The notes under the pieces: model-generated
Database searches by the model: none
What the model was told of the DNA's origin: nothing
The model's input: only the letters and a program-made list of their open reading frames with translations
Assembly (NCBI RefSeq): GCF_003286085.1
Contig: NW_020825322.1
Span: forward strand, 2,542,001 to 2,606,000
DNA: 64,000 bases
Source: Drosophila persimilis
Taxonomy: Eukaryota > Arthropoda > Insecta > Diptera > Drosophilidae
Reading direction: 5' to 3'
Shown: piece by piece, positions 1 through 11,931 of the stretch
Layout of the letters: each line of letters begins with the position of its first letter
How positions within the stretch are numbered: position 1 is the stretch's first letter
Made by a program: the position numbers and the translations under genes

Positions 1-362
1 GTGCATGCAAATGAAAATTGCAGGAAAATTGAATTGCTAATTAGGAAGTAATCTTAGACCCTTTCCAGCGACAAACGAGTGTCCAACGATAAGAAAATTA
101 ATTGATTGATTTCGAATGTTTCACATAATTGCAGGCCATTGTAGCAGAGATACTGTTTCCTGGGGTTGAAGAGGAAACGGCTGCTCAATTGACCCGCTAT
201 TAGGGAAAGCCTTGATTTTGATGGCTTTGATGGATGGTAGAAATTTTGCAGGGCGCGTACAAAACTTCAAGTACAGTTAATTAGGCTCAATCAATGTACA
301 AGGACAATGAAATGAGAAACGAGGACATGACAGGGCAGTATAGAAGAACAGCAAGAGAGAGA

Positions 363-401
363 GGGCCGGGCCAGGGCCAGGGCCAGGGCCAGAGCCAGGG
401 C
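363..401. repeat. GGGCCA hexanucleotide repeat
   Basis: Five to six imperfect copies of a GGGCCA/GAGCCA unit lie in tandem. It belongs to a family of CC(A/T)GG-containing hexamer repeats that recurs across the window (5463, 23711, 36830, 56741). Confidence 0.8.
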
Positions 402-954
402 GCTCATTCTGGACTGAGAGAATGAAGCAAATAATTAAATCTAATTAATTTGCAGCTGTCAAAGCGCAAAGTGAGAAAAAGAAAAGGCCAAGGCAAAGGA
501 AAAGGAAAAAACCGTACCGGTTAGCCAAAGGATTGGATGAATGGGTGGGAGTACGAATCGTCGACACCTCATCGATTTGTAGCCCCTTCATTCTGTATCC
601 CCGGCACCTCTTGAGCCCCACTGCACTGCACATTGGTACAAAAGTCAATTTGCCAAAAAAAAAAAACAAAAAAGGGGAGAAATTTTTGTGCGTTGTAATG
701 ATCCCTGTCCCCTGTTTGGCCGCCCTCATTCAATTAAGGGTTAACACAGAGTGGGTGTGGAGAGGGAAGTGGGAGGAGGGTGGAGGGAGGAGGAGGTGTT
801 GTTGCCTGTCTTAGACGTGACGTAAATCAGCGTTTTAAGTGTTTCTGGTTCTTTCTTTCTTTTTGTGCAAGGAGCTGTCAACGGCAACGTGGCAACTTTG
901 TTTCCTGTTGATAAAAGAGAAGGAAACAAAAAAAATAAAATATAAAGAAGTACA

Positions 955-990
955 GGGAAAGGGAAAGGGAAAGGAGAACGAGAACGAGAG
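955..990. repeat. GGGAAA / GAGAAC short tandem repeats
   Basis: Three GGGAAA units are followed directly by GAGAAC-type units, giving a fully purine-rich strand of about 35 bases. No gene context is visible. Confidence 0.7.
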
Positions 991-3239
991 CAAGAGCGAA
1001 CGGGAGCCTGATTAGATGGTAATTGTATTCCAATTGGATATTGAATAGTCGTATACTCTGCTCTTAAATTATTTCGTCTTTTTGTTTCTGCTTCAAGAAG
1101 GATTCATTGGATTTCTTAGGAATTTAATTGGTTCGAAACCGGCCTGAGGGTGGGCTCCAACCAACCTGGCAACCACCTCTACCTAGAAATTTAATTACTT
1201 TTCATTTAAGTGACAAAACTTGTCTCTTCCCCATTTTGCATCGATGAAAAGTTTTCGCTGGTATGTCGCTGAGCTATATATTCGATCTGGAAAAGGGTTT
1301 GATCTACGATTAAACGGCTTGACTGTCTCTTCAGCTCTTGTCTGACTAGTGAACTCATGATCATTAAATTAGCATGCATATCAGTGCAATCTTTGGCCAG
1401 GAAAAAACCACTACTCTGCTCCTCAAACTCCTCAAACTCCTCAGAACTCGTTTACTTTTTGTTAAATACATCGGGATAAAAGCCCCCGGCTCACTCGCCT
1501 TGCCTGCTCTTCGTTGTAGATCTTTGTTTGAGATCTTAAACTCTATTTTAATTTATTAAGACCGCTTAAGTGTTCGTCCCAAATAGTCTTATATTCTTTC
1601 CATAGTTATTGCCGTAAAATATTAAATAATTGTAAAGATGTAATTATGTTATAAAGAACACATATTTTGTATAGTATATAGAAATCGGTAGCATTTAGGA
1701 GTTGTGAAGCCCTTCCCACTGTACCCTGTGGTGCTCTCCGATTCTAAAAAGTTGCCCTGGAGTATCAACAGAAAAAAAGTAGAAAAAGTTTTTGTCTGTG
1801 GAATGGAGTGGGCGGAAGTTAAGGCAAAACACTTGAACATCTAAATCAAATTAATCCCAGGGAAAGTCTTTTGCCAGCGCCCGCTACTCAACTTCTCTGC
1901 TCCCCCTTTCTCCCCATTTCTCTCGATTTCTCTTTGCCTTTTGGCAGGCGTAGTTTTTGTGCTTTACTTTGCTTTCCCTTTTGCAGGAGTCGAGACCCAG
2001 AACCGGGTCCAGGTCCGGGCCCGGAACCGGTCTACTCGGCTCAAGTGCGAACTTGTTAAATTTGCGCAAGGATCTCTCAGCCAGGAAGGGCATAGCACAC
2101 GCATACGCAATTAGGAAGAGGCATGGGGTGTGGGGCATGGGGTATGCGGCATGCGGCTGTGGACCAGGACTACGACTAGAATAAGGGGATGGGGTAGGGG
2201 CTGGGACAGGGGCAGGGCAGGGCAGGGAAAACTGGAGCTTGAAGCTCAGTTACGCAAACAAGCAAATCAAAAAACCATTTGACGCACTTTCATCATCAAC
2301 AGAAGGAGGATTCGCAGCAGCAGAGGATGGGGCGTTGGGGCATGCCACCTGCTGCTGCTGACACATTCGAAACTGCCAATAAGTCGACCCCACCCGTCTA
2401 ACGTTGCCCCCTGGAAATGGGTGGAGAGTGCAAGCAAAACAGCAACAATAACAAATTGCATGGGGAATTTTCCTCTTCCAGGCTCCTCACTTTAATGAGC
2501 GTTTAAGTCCTGGGCAAAGCCTTTTGCATAAGCTAGCAATCAGAGAGGAGAAACGAAGACCAGCGATAGTCACGAGGTCCGTGTCCAATTCGCAGGAAGC
2601 AGAATGCGGCATAGGGTTTAAGACATGAGATGAGTATTCTGTTCAACTCTTCTGATTCTTCACTTAAGAAACATATGTAATATGATGTAATATCCAATAG
2701 ACCCTTCAGTACTTTCTATTCATTCGCATTGGCGATGTTCAGTCATGAAACCGACTCATATCGAATATAGCCGATCCTTCAACGATATCTATTGTACCAT
2801 AAGCAAGCCGCTCTCGGAGACTTAGGGATTTGGAATCGATACCACAGATCGATCCACGAAGCTATCAGAGATATTGAAGATTATTCAAGAGCTGAAGAAA
2901 TTATAAAATATTGAATATATTGTACGATATATTTCACGCTCGCATCTCCAATTTCTCTTAGATTCTTTCCACTTTCTCTCACCCGATCGCTCTCCGCCCA
3001 AATTCTGACTTTTGCTGGCGGACATACATATTTTGGTCAAGCAACAATAACGGTACATTTTTGGGTCCTTTATGCTCTCTCTCTGTCTCTCTCGCGTTTC
3101 TTTCCTTCTCGCTTCGATTTTGCTTTTGTTGTTTTTTCTCTTGCTTTGGGGTCAAGTGGTGCTTTTGATGCTGGCAACGCTTTTATTCTCTGCTGCTTCT
3201 CTCCTACTTTTTGGAGTAGGAATTAAATATCAAGTGTGA

Positions 3240-3261
3240 GTGTGTGTGTGTGTGTGTGTGG
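3240..3261. repeat. (GT)n microsatellite
   Basis: About ten uninterrupted GT dinucleotides. It is one of four GT tracts in the window; the others are at 39088, 53106 and 59547. Such tracts are common in Drosophila introns. Confidence 0.9.
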
Positions 3262-3457
3262 GGGCAGCAGCCCTGCACATGTGTTGCCTTTCCCCAGGCA
3301 TCCCCGCCCCGTGACTCCCGACACTCCTCCTGACTTTGCCCTTTTTTGCATATCATCATCCACGTAAAGTTTGCTTTTGCTTTTTGCTCTTTGGCAGCTT
3401 GCTGCTGCTGTTGTTGCTTGTTTGTTTGTTTATACTCCTCCTGTTTCTCTTTCTTTT

Positions 3458-3478
3458 CATACCCTGTAAGAGGGTATG
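3458..3478. repeat. ATACCCT hairpin, probable repeat-element terminus
   Basis: CATACCCT and AGGGTATG form a perfect 8-bp stem around the loop GTAAG. Hairpins of this sequence (ATACCC...GGGTAT) are typical ends of dispersed DINE-1/INE-1-like repeats in Drosophila. A second copy of the same design lies at 17244-17262 and a looser one at 43455-43475. No recognisable element body flanks it, so this may be a solo end. Confidence 0.5.
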
Positions 3479-3489
3479 ACCATGGACCG

Positions 3490-5360
3490 ATTGTGCGAGT
3501 ATCATATGTGTAGGTGCCATACGAACAATTAACGATAAACTATTATTTTTCTGAGAATTTCGATGAGAATTCTGTATATGTGCTGCCATGGAAACGATGG
3601 ATCTGCAAGGGTAGCCAAGTGTTCGGCCTCTAGGCCATTGTTTTTCCGCCACACATCACTTTTACTCCTCTTTCTCACTCACTCTCGCTCTCTTGTATGT
3701 ATGCCGGCTTGCCCGCAGAAGAGCCCTTTGAGCCTTGCCTCGTCCCAGTTCCACTCTCACTTCCCTCCAGACCCCAGCCATGGCCATTGCCACTGCCATT
3801 GGAGTTCTTGTGTTTTGGGTTAAGTGAAAAGTGATTGAGCAGATTTTCGTTGAAAATCTTTCGCCACTCGTCCCGCTCCCGCTCCTCATCCCATGTCATC
3901 CGAATTGGTCAGGGCCATCTAATTGTAGCTACTGGTATTCCAGTTCCAATACATGGAGGGTTCCTTGAGTATATAATAATTTTTAAACTGAAGGTAGCCT
4001 TGAAATATCGAACCATCATAAGCGATCAGGAATGTTCGCTAGTGGCTCAAAGGCTAAATTTGTAATCAAATCCCTTTATTTTTTATTCCCATATTGTTGG
4101 TTTGAATATTTTGTTCTTTTTCTTGCCGGTTGTAAAGTATTTGCGATTTCAATTGTTTGTTATTTCCAAAAACGGAACAACAGCTCCAGGCAGCATTCTG
4201 CAGCTTTAATAACTTAAATCATCTACGCCTTTTGTTTGTGTACAATTGCATATTCCATAGAAATTCCATTACCTTGTCCTCCGGCGTTACTTTCATACAT
4301 CTGTACACCTGTACAACTGTATGAATGTACTAGAGATCCATTTTAATGAAGTCGAATCGAATTGAATGGAGTGAGTGCGAGTTACACAATGGAACGGGCT
4401 CATATTAATGTGAGTGTTTGTTGAGTTTTACAGCACTCGGCATAGCCAAAGACATTTAAATTGCCCGAATTATTGTATGCATATTTTGTGTATTCTTTTG
4501 CAACGAATGCTTGAAGCCTTTGCCTACCTGGACATAGTGCCCCCCAATCGAGGTGTGCAAAAGCCGATCAGTGGTTGGGATTCAGTATCAATCGATCATG
4601 TGGCAAATCTGTTCATCATCGGGCAGCAGACAGCTAGTAACACGTTAGTGGTGTCTAGATGGAATTCAAATACCATTCGTGCCTCTTCGCTTAAACGTTG
4701 TGCGAACGAGTCTCGCACACTCATTCATTTTGAGCATTTTGGATTCAAATCTACATTAAAGGAGAACTCCAGTACAACGTTGTAGTAGCAAATACTCCTC
4801 AGGAAGCGTACATCAGGTGCGTATGTGTCTGTATCCAGTATCTGTATAAATATTATTCTTTTAGGAATCTTGGTTCCATTTTTGAAAGAGATTAATTCCT
4901 TAGCAGTTTGTGCACACAACTATAGGCCTTAAACCCTCTTGTCATTGAAATCGAAAGTTCTCCTTTAATCATATTTTTGGGGACAGTGTTGACATGTGTC
5001 AGTGTTTAGAGGATTAACTCTGGCAATAGACTCATTAAGCTAGTTTTATGCAACAAGTCAATCAATCAGATATCATCACACATCAATCAGACATTAACAT
5101 TAATGCCCATAACATACATTTGTACATTTGCCATAATCATTTGCAGCCGTTTCAATCAAGCAATCAATCTCAATCATCGCCATTTTGCCTCGTTTCCGTT
5201 TTTGGAAATCTTAAAACTTCCCTCTTCGAGCCTCTGGCATAACTGTAATTTTGCAATTATTGTTTGCACAATCGCACATCATCAATCAAACGAACTGTGC
5301 CAGCCCGCCGCCCGCCGCCCATCGAACGCCGCGGCGCCTCCCTGCATCACAATCACAATC
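3490..5360. other. Non-coding segment, no recognisable gene
   Basis: No gene is supported. An open stretch of + frame at about 4476-4785 has mixed Drosophila-like codons (CTG, GTG and CAG are frequent). It has no recognisable domain, only an internal ATG, and a length reachable by chance. The segment contains the 14-bp inverted repeat pair described separately and CA/AT-rich DNA from 5040 to 5160. Confidence 0.65.
4755..4969. repeat. Possible short inverted-repeat element (215 bp)
   Basis: ATTAAAGGAGAACT at 4755-4768 is repeated in perfect inverted form as AGTTCTCCTTTAAT at 4956-4969. The 187 bases between the arms have no coding potential. The arrangement resembles a MITE-like insertion or a loose stem. 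I see no clear target-site duplication, so the element call is tentative. Confidence 0.3.
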
Positions 5361-5367
5361 AGCACCT

Positions 5368-5513
5368 GTTCCTGGCCCTGGTCCTGGCCCCTCTCTCCAC
5401 CGTTTCGTTGCTTCTATTAGTATATTACCAGTGTCGCACTTTCTGCAATTTCCCTGCTCGCGGAGCCTCGGCCTGGGCCTCCGATTGGGTCTGGGTCTGG
5501 GCCTGAGCCTGGC
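5368..5513. repeat. CTGGCC/CTGGGT hexanucleotide clusters
   Basis: Two clusters of imperfect hexamers (CTGGCC, CTGGTC at 5368-5391; CTGGGT, CTGGGC, CTGAGC at 5463-5513) are separated by unique sequence. Open frames rich in Gly/Pro or Leu over this region on both strands are artefacts of the repeat. Confidence 0.7.
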
Positions 5514-5519
5514 CATTGT

Positions 5520-8500
5520 TTTTGGGGCAGCATAAATCAAAAGCGGAAATGAGCACGCAATGTGCATTGATGAGATTGACTTCATTAGCTGCTGGAATCT
5601 GGTGGTAGAGCAACTTTGATTGTTTTTTGGTTTCCATCAAATCAGTAGCAGAAGCAATCGCAATCGCACCGACGGGAAGAAAGAAAAACTATTCCTGCCC
5701 GTCGACAATTAGTGTGAATGCTAATGAGAGCAGAAGGAGCGACGGCACTGGAGTCTATGGAGTAGTTCATTAGTTCCAGGGCGTCGGCCACGGAGTCCCG
5801 TCACCCGGTTATGCCTCCAGTCAGTCATCGGGGCAACATGGTTATGAACTCATAAATGGAGGGCCATCGTCTAATCAGCCCCGACGAACTGGCGGCCAAT
5901 AAAGCAGATGCATAGTGGCTCAAAATGAATGGAAAATTTGAGAAATTACTCTTAAAAATAAAACAAAAATGGAGTTGAAACCCTAAGAAAGGCATTCAGA
6001 ATAGATCGAACCCTAAACAACATATCCATGGGACAAGGACTCTTTTAACTGGCAGATAAGAGTAGGATAGAATATTACCTCTGAAACATATCCCCTATGC
6101 CGGGTATAGTGTGTTCGGAGCTTTGTTTCATATGCACAGAGCATCTTGCCCCACTGTGCTGGACCAGTGGCACTCTCATAAAGATGCATTTGAATTTGGA
6201 GAGCAGGCCTGTCCGCTTCTTAATGTCTTATGCTTATTGGTTTATCCCGCTGTTCCACCACATAAATTCACTCGTTCCACAGGCCGTATGCACCTATGTA
6301 TCTGTAGGAGTAGATACATACAGATACATTCTTATATCTTAATTCCACGACTCCTGTATTTATAATCCGTTAATTTCGCTTCGCTTTTCTTCGTTCTGTC
6401 CCTGTTTTGGCTCTGGTATATCATTGTCGTTTGTCGCTTTTGTGATAATAAAGATTTATGTCTGGAGCCAGGAGAGCGTTTATCGAAAGAGTTGCATCTC
6501 CCTTCCTAGTTCTTGTTGGTTTTTTGTTTTTTTGTTTTTTTTTTTGGAAAGATGGATGTATTTTTAATTAGCGGTTCGATGCTGCTCCGCTGCTCTGTAA
6601 TTTTCAGACCCAACTTCTTCTACCATCTCCATCTTCCTCTTCAGGCTGCAAGTCTTCTTACGTTAACCTGAACTTGAACATTTTCGTTGAATTTTTTGTT
6701 CTTTGTAATCCTACAGGAACTCGGAAATTAGGGCGGCATAGTTGAAGAGTAAAAGAGGAACACAAATAACAATTTCGGGGAATACATTTTTGATCAAATT
6801 TGTAGCCGAGAGAGATGGAAAGCAGGAAAGGAAATTGTAATCTAATCAGGGCTCCAGCTCTGGGCTCTTGGCCCTTGTTCCTTCTCCAGCAACAGTTGTA
6901 AATTATGACACACACAAACACATGGCCTAGGCCCAGGCCCAGGACCATAAAATATTGCCCAGAGCCCTTCACATAATTCACATGACTCTCTCATAGTGGG
7001 TTACTTGTAGTTTTCCCCCTCCACTTCTCATCTTGCCAGATGTATTTTTTTCTACCAAAAAAATCTCCATCCGAGAATGCGGCAGTAGCGTGTGAGTGAG
7101 GGTGGAGAAAGTGGGGACCAGAACGAGAATGAGAATGAAAAATTGTCGACAAATGATAATTTTGATCTATGCCATTGATGAGGATCGCCCAGATGAGGAT
7201 GGAGTTGCCTTTGACTTAATTGTATGACTGAGAAATGATTTCGAAAACTGGATGGCGGAGTCGTGTATTTATCTCTATTCTTCTAATTTCACTATGCAAC
7301 AAAAAAGACTTTCTTTTTATTGCGACTTTTTCTAAGAAAACTTTGCAAACTCAGGAAAAATCAAATTAAATTGGTTTCTGGTTGCTTAAGATTTGATTTA
7401 TTAAACTCAGATCCGGGACTGGAAGCTATTCATTTTTTTTAAGGTGTCTTCTATAAAAATCTTTGAATAAACAATTTTAATTTATTCTATATGTATGGCA
7501 GTTTGAAATTTAGCAGGAGCGGTATGAAAGCATTTTACCTATACCTATTTTTATATAGGCAGCGAGGATCTGCAACCTCCAAGAGAGTCAGCCAAGTACA
7601 ACCACACAATAGGCCCATATAAATTAAGACAAATGTTTTTGATCTTACCGAAAATTACAACTTTGTATTTTCCAGTAGAATCTTGGAGATTCCACTGTAG
7701 AGGTAGCTGAACCTGGCAAAAGTAGCTCCCTGCTTATAGCTCTTTCTTTCAGGGTGAGTCTCCAACAAATGCGGCATCAGAATCCACGAGTTGTGGACCA
7801 TCACATCTATGTTACCTATACGACTGCAAAATATTCTCGAGGAAACAGAAGAACGCCATTTAATTGCATTGTTTAAAATTTCATGTGCAAAAACATTGTG
7901 GTGACCCCGACGTGATTGTCGGAAGCTGTTAATCGGTCTATTGTAATCGAATTGTCTTTATCGTTCAGGAAATTTATTAGTGTTCGATCAAGCGCTTTTG
8001 TAGTTAAAAATATTAGTAAACATACATTATTATACATATATGTAATCATAAAATTGATGGTCGTAGAAACCTCCACACCACACCACACGTATTGATCTGA
8101 TTTGCAGAGGAAACTAATCTGTAATCTGTAATCTGTTTCCAGATGATGCGTCGTCAAGGAAGCATGGAAGCTAAAGAGCAGCATCGTCCGCAAGATAGGG
8201 ATCATATAAGTTAGAGCAAACCCAGCTGGATCTGGTGCTGATTCGAGTTCAAGTTCGTATGTACATAGGTATTTAGTTCATCAAATCATCCGACGCATTT
8301 GCGTTAATGTTATGCGATATCCCATCTTTCCAAAAACGATTTCAATGTTATCTAATCGTTTGTGTATCTTCTTTCCTGATATTTAATGTAATTTAAATGT
8401 TCTTAGCTGAATGGGTTTTCTTCCTATTGGTTCACCTTTACATCATAAGGTTTTACATTGTACTGTGTGAAAGTTTATTTTCTATATTCACCTGACTATC

Positions 8501-9390
8501 GCTATTGATTCCGTTCTATAACCATCCATCTGTCTATCCCTAGATCCATATTAACATACTCGTAAGCCATGCCCCATCGATCCGTTCCCCATTTATCTTC
8601 ATTAGTAAACTTGTTCCACACTGTTTCTCTTTGGACCCTCAAAATCCAAGCAAACGAGAACGGAATGTTTCGATTGTCATTTGCTCTATTTCTATTTCTG
8701 CTTCTGTTTCTAATTCTGTTTCTATTGTTATAGTTACTGTTGCAATTGCCTGCATTGCAGCAGGTCGTAAATTTATGGCAAATAAATTTATAGCAGTCGT
8801 TTCGAGGTCTCCAACGCACCACCAGTCCACCAGGCCACCCAAAAAAGAGGGCTCCATTCCACTGCTGTCTGTCAGATGGGGAACATTCAACTGAAATGGC
8901 TCAAAAAATTGAAATCAACCAAAGTTGGGGAATTTCCTGCAGCCAGGAGAAGCAAAAAGAGGTCGAGGGGCTGAGCAAATGAATAGAACCAGCCAAGAAT
9001 CCTTCTTTGCTGTTCATTTTGGGCTCGGGTTAGAAGGGCCCAATGCATATTAAGTTGTCCTTGTTGTCCTCGTTTTCCTTGTTGAGAGCTTATCTGAATG
9101 CACCACAATTATTTCAGCTTGTCGGAGAAGCCAAACGGGTATTGTTAAAGGGTTGATGGTGGGGCACAACTTGTGAACTTTACAAATTGAAATTAATTAC
9201 TTTCCCAGTCATTGTGCGAGTGCAAGCCCCCCAAATGCAGTTTGTCCACGGCCAACTGCCGACTGCCATAGGAAGCTTCGCTCACTACCTGAATGGCCAA
9301 GAAGCAAAAGTTTTTCTGAAGAAAAATGTTGATTGGAACGAATTATTGTGGCAACTGGAGGGGACCAGCTTGGTACGAGGTACGAGATAT
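5520..9390. other. Non-coding segment, no recognisable gene
   Basis: No gene is visible in about 3.9 kb. Contents include a T-rich run at 6518-6546, A/T-rich DNA at 7300-7560 and 8230-8480, and a pyrimidine-rich stretch of short TTCTG/TTTCT units at 8660-8740. The last of these explains the Ser/Ile-rich and Arg/Asn-rich frames read there on the two strands. Nothing resembles an exon with plausible splice sites. Confidence 0.65.
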
Positions 9391-9424
9391 CCTGCCTGAG
9401 ATACCCTGAATCTGTTTCTATATA

Positions 9425-9605
9425 TTAATTTCCGTAAGCATCTCTATTGAATAAAATCGAAGTCCGCTTACCCAAGACTTCTCTAACTGCACCCTCCACC
9501 TGCCGCACCTGGCCAGTCTGATCCTCCACTTTACTGATAAGCTATTCCTTGACGTTCCTTGACGGCCTCCAGCTTGGCTCCCGGGAAAGGCCGTCCAAGC
9601 GCCGC
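9425..9605 (-). pseudogene. Possible decayed coding remnant, perhaps transposon-derived
   Basis: On the - strand, two peptide-like runs follow each other with a one-base frame change. The first has 24 codons (9605-9534) and ends at a TAA; it contains GAKLEAVKERQG. The second has 34 codons (9529-9425) and contains the mixed, charged segment VRQVEGAVREVLGKR. Both have balanced, protein-like composition, unlike the low-complexity frames elsewhere. A donor-like GGGTAAGC sits inside the second run. It lies just beside a nest of repeat fragments (9840-10612), which favours a degraded mobile-element frame. I do not recognise the protein. Chance is a serious alternative. Confidence 0.15.
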
Positions 9606-9839
9606 AACTACCTACCTAGTCGATATCCAGGTCAGAGGTGAGTCACTTTTAGATACCTTCATCTAAACTAGATGTAGTAAATGTGGGTGCGGAATACACC
9701 TTCGTAGTTCCCATTTCGTTAAATGTTTAACAGTCGAGAGGATCAGGACCCTTTGGTGGAGCCGCTCCAAAGAATAATTTGTTCAAGAGCCTTTTAAGTC
9801 TTGTAAAATATTTGAGCTGTTTCCATACCGCACTGTCTG

Positions 9840-10060
9840 TTGAATATCACTATCTCTCGCTCTCGTTCTTCACCAACGAATTACCATCCGACCGTTGCAT
9901 CTTTCTCACTCCGCCAGCGGGCGCTCACTGGAGTAGGAAGAGAGAAAGAGCGAGTCACCCACGGGAAATTGTTTTCGTTATCCTGGCTATAATAACAATC
10001 CGATCTCATTCAAATTCTGCAACTTGGTGTTTCCGTATTTTACAAATTTTTGATGCCATG
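9840..10060 (-). mobile_element. Fragment of the mini-me/DINE-like repeat family, inverted
   Basis: A 22-base block at 9869-9890 matches the reverse complement of 25255-25276 exactly. The following CTCACTCCGC (9904-9913) also matches there in inverse. A second stretch, including CTGGCTATAATAACAATCCG, matches in inverse the interior of the element at about 25939-25981. This is therefore a copy of the same repeat family in the opposite orientation to the 25-kb copies. Both ends are blurred. The 124-codon frame read across it is not a gene. Confidence 0.7.
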
Positions 10061-10455
10061 GGCTTGACAAAAAATTTAATTAGACTTATTTCAGTGCGAA
10101 ATACCAGGAGGATGCACAAAAAGTTTGGTCGCTCTATCTCTGAAAGTCTGTGAGGCTCTTATCGAAATTGACAGACTTCCAATATATGTACATATGTACA
10201 AAACAGAACTTTTAACCGAAGATACGAAGAAATATCGGATTGTGATAGACATATCTGCACAGCATAACTATCAATATCTATCATTGTATCAATATTTCAG
10301 TATCTACCTACCTTAAAATACATTAAAATAGGCAAAAGCGAAATGTTAAATGAATAATTTATGTAGATAATTTTTTGTTTAACTTTTCCAACTTCAATAT
10401 TAATATCGTGAAGGAGCTGCCAAATCGTGTATTCCGCAGACTTAACTGACATTTC

Positions 10456-10612
10456 TATACTCATTTTGAGTATCGGGGTATATTAGATTTGTGGTGAAAA
10501 TGGATGTGTGTAACGTCCAGAAGGAATCGTTTCCGACCCCATAAAGTATATATATTCTTGATCAGCATCAATAGCCGAGTCGATTGAGCCCTGTCTGCCT
10601 GTCCGTACGAGT
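10456..10612 (+). mobile_element. 5' fragment of mini-me/DINE-like element
   Basis: This closely matches the first part of the full copy at 25.5 kb. It has the 5' inverted sequence (ATACTCATTTTGAGTAT), the block through ACGTCCAGAAGGAATCG, a short TATATATA tract, the core CTTGATCAGCATCAATAGCC, and the start of the GTCY tract. It is cut short there; only a few GTCT/GTCC units remain. Mini-me elements are defined by a core between (TA)n and (GTCY)n tracts, which is what is seen. The orientation is opposite to the adjoining fragment at 9840-10060. Confidence 0.85.
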
Positions 10613-10619
10613 ACGACTA

Positions 10620-11020
10620 GTATTTCCTATCCTGCTCGAGTTTCGTTTCTTAAGAGTGTTCCTCCAACGTTATTGAATGTACTTGAAACTCTTGTGAATC
10701 AAGCTAAAGCCCCTTCTGCCGTCCCCATCCCCCCCCCAGTGGCACCTCCTTGCCTCACCCCTTTTTGGAATCGCTTCCAGACATAATCACCACATGACGT
10801 GGCATCATCAGCATCGGCATCGGCATCAGCATCAGCATCGCTCGCTTGTGGGGCTTGAGAGTGCGTGTTGCTTATCAATGGAAACTGCTGATGACAACCC
10901 GGGAAGGAGGGGGAGAAGGAGTTCAGAGAAGACGGGGACAGGGACGGGGACGGGAAAGGGGACTGGCAGAATGGGTATGAAAGGAAGAGCCGGGCGAAGC
11001 AGGCAGGACCAGCAGAATAC
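10620..11020. other. Non-coding segment with GCATCG and GGGAC repeats
   Basis: This stretch leads to the possible promoter at 11026. It holds GCATCN hexamers at 10801-10841 and GGGACN-type units at 10930-10960. No gene is seen. A short Arg/Gly-rich frame here is produced by the repeats. Confidence 0.6.
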
Positions 11021-11025
11021 GTACG

Positions 11026-11033
11026 TATAAAAG
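11026..11033 (+). promoter_or_regulatory. TATA box candidate (TATAAAAG)
   Basis: A perfect TATAAAAG follows the palindromic word TACGTACGTA. A start would be expected near 11056, but no good initiator (TCAGTY) or DPE is visible there. It is the strongest TATA match upstream of the A-rich, poly(A)-signal-bearing stretch that follows. Confidence 0.3.
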
Positions 11034-11773
11034 GAGGAAGGAGTAAGGCGATACCAGGACGAAGCGGAGCCTGTTTATAGTTTGCGCCAGAGCCGAAAGC
11101 AACTAAATTAAAATTATTTCAACTCGAGTGGTTCGCCCCTCGCAAAGCTGGATGGAAAGAGTCTTCAGCAAATAACGGAGCCATTAAAACCAGTTGCAAA
11201 GAGCCCCATAGAGGTGGAGGAACAACCAGAGGCATCCCTGATTTTGATTGCTGTTTTGCAGCCGCTCGTCTCGACGATGTTGTTGTCGTATCAAATTATA
11301 AATACTTATGAACCCTGGACGGCACGGTAGACACAGCAGATGCACCAAATGGAGAGCGACCGAGATGCAAATAAACATCATATTTGAGACAAAGGCAAGT
11401 GGGTCCCAAGTGGTGCCAGTAGATATTCCTACCATATAATACCCTAAGCACAATAAATAAATATAAATCTTTAAGAACTTTAGCCTTAGATGATTTTTTT
11501 TTAATAACACAAACTAACATTTTATCAGACATTTGAATACATTCCCCTTATTGCATTTACATCGCTTACATCCCATCCCATCTATTCCATCAAAAGTTGT
11601 GGGTCGTCGTTCGATTTTTTGCTCATATCGGCGAGAGCGAGCGAAGCGAGTGAGCCGGGGGCTGGCGAGCTTGCGGGAGAACAAATGCAGGGATGCTTTG
11701 ATGTAGATTTCTCAGTGTAAGCTGTTTCAGAAAGTGTATATTATCGTAAACTTCTTCTGCCTGTTGCATGCAG

Positions 11774-11931
11774 ATACGCGGAAACAATATGCCCCTTGGA
11801 TTTCCAAGTACCGCATAGAAATAGCAATAGCCGTAACAAATTACGAAGCAATTCAAGCGACACTTTGGGATACCCTTACCGAAGCCAGAGTGTTCGTTCT
11901 CTGCCCAAAAAAAGGAAGTCAACAAGTGTAA
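11774..11931 (+). CDS. Candidate terminal coding exon, unknown protein
   Basis: A good splice acceptor (TTCTTCTGCCTGTTGCATGCAG) ends at 11773. The open frame that follows, entered after one base of a codon, runs 52 codons to a TAA at 11929-11931. The peptide has mixed composition (for example KYRIEIAIAVTNYEA and LTEARVFVLCPKKG) and no low-complexity run. Downstream, the + strand becomes strongly A-rich for about 1.2 kb and ends in AATAAA signals, which would suit a 3' untranslated region. I recognise no domain and cannot place an upstream exon. Chance remains likely; the case rests on the combination of acceptor, frame and tail. Confidence 0.15.

Larger units (their letters stand above)
1..3233. 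other. Non-coding segment, no recognisable gene
   Basis: I see no gene here. The segment begins with an octamer word (ATGCAAAT near position 5) in A/T-rich DNA with several TTAATT words. It then holds short simple repeats: GGGCCA units at 363-401, GGGAAA units at 955-974, a GC-rich block containing CCGGGCCCGG at about 1995-2030, and G-rich runs at 2121-2160 and 2185-2230. Around 2760-2870 there are several CGATA/ATCGAT words. Open frames are all short and unlike known proteins. It reads as intron or intergenic DNA. Confidence 0.7.

Noticed and set aside
1125..1140. GGTTCGAAACC, resembling a tRNA B box
   Set aside because: No A box at the right distance upstream and no cloverleaf can be formed.
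4414..4785. 123-codon + frame with partly fly-like codon usage
   Set aside because: It starts at GTG, has no splice signals or domain, and the usable ATGs give shorter products.
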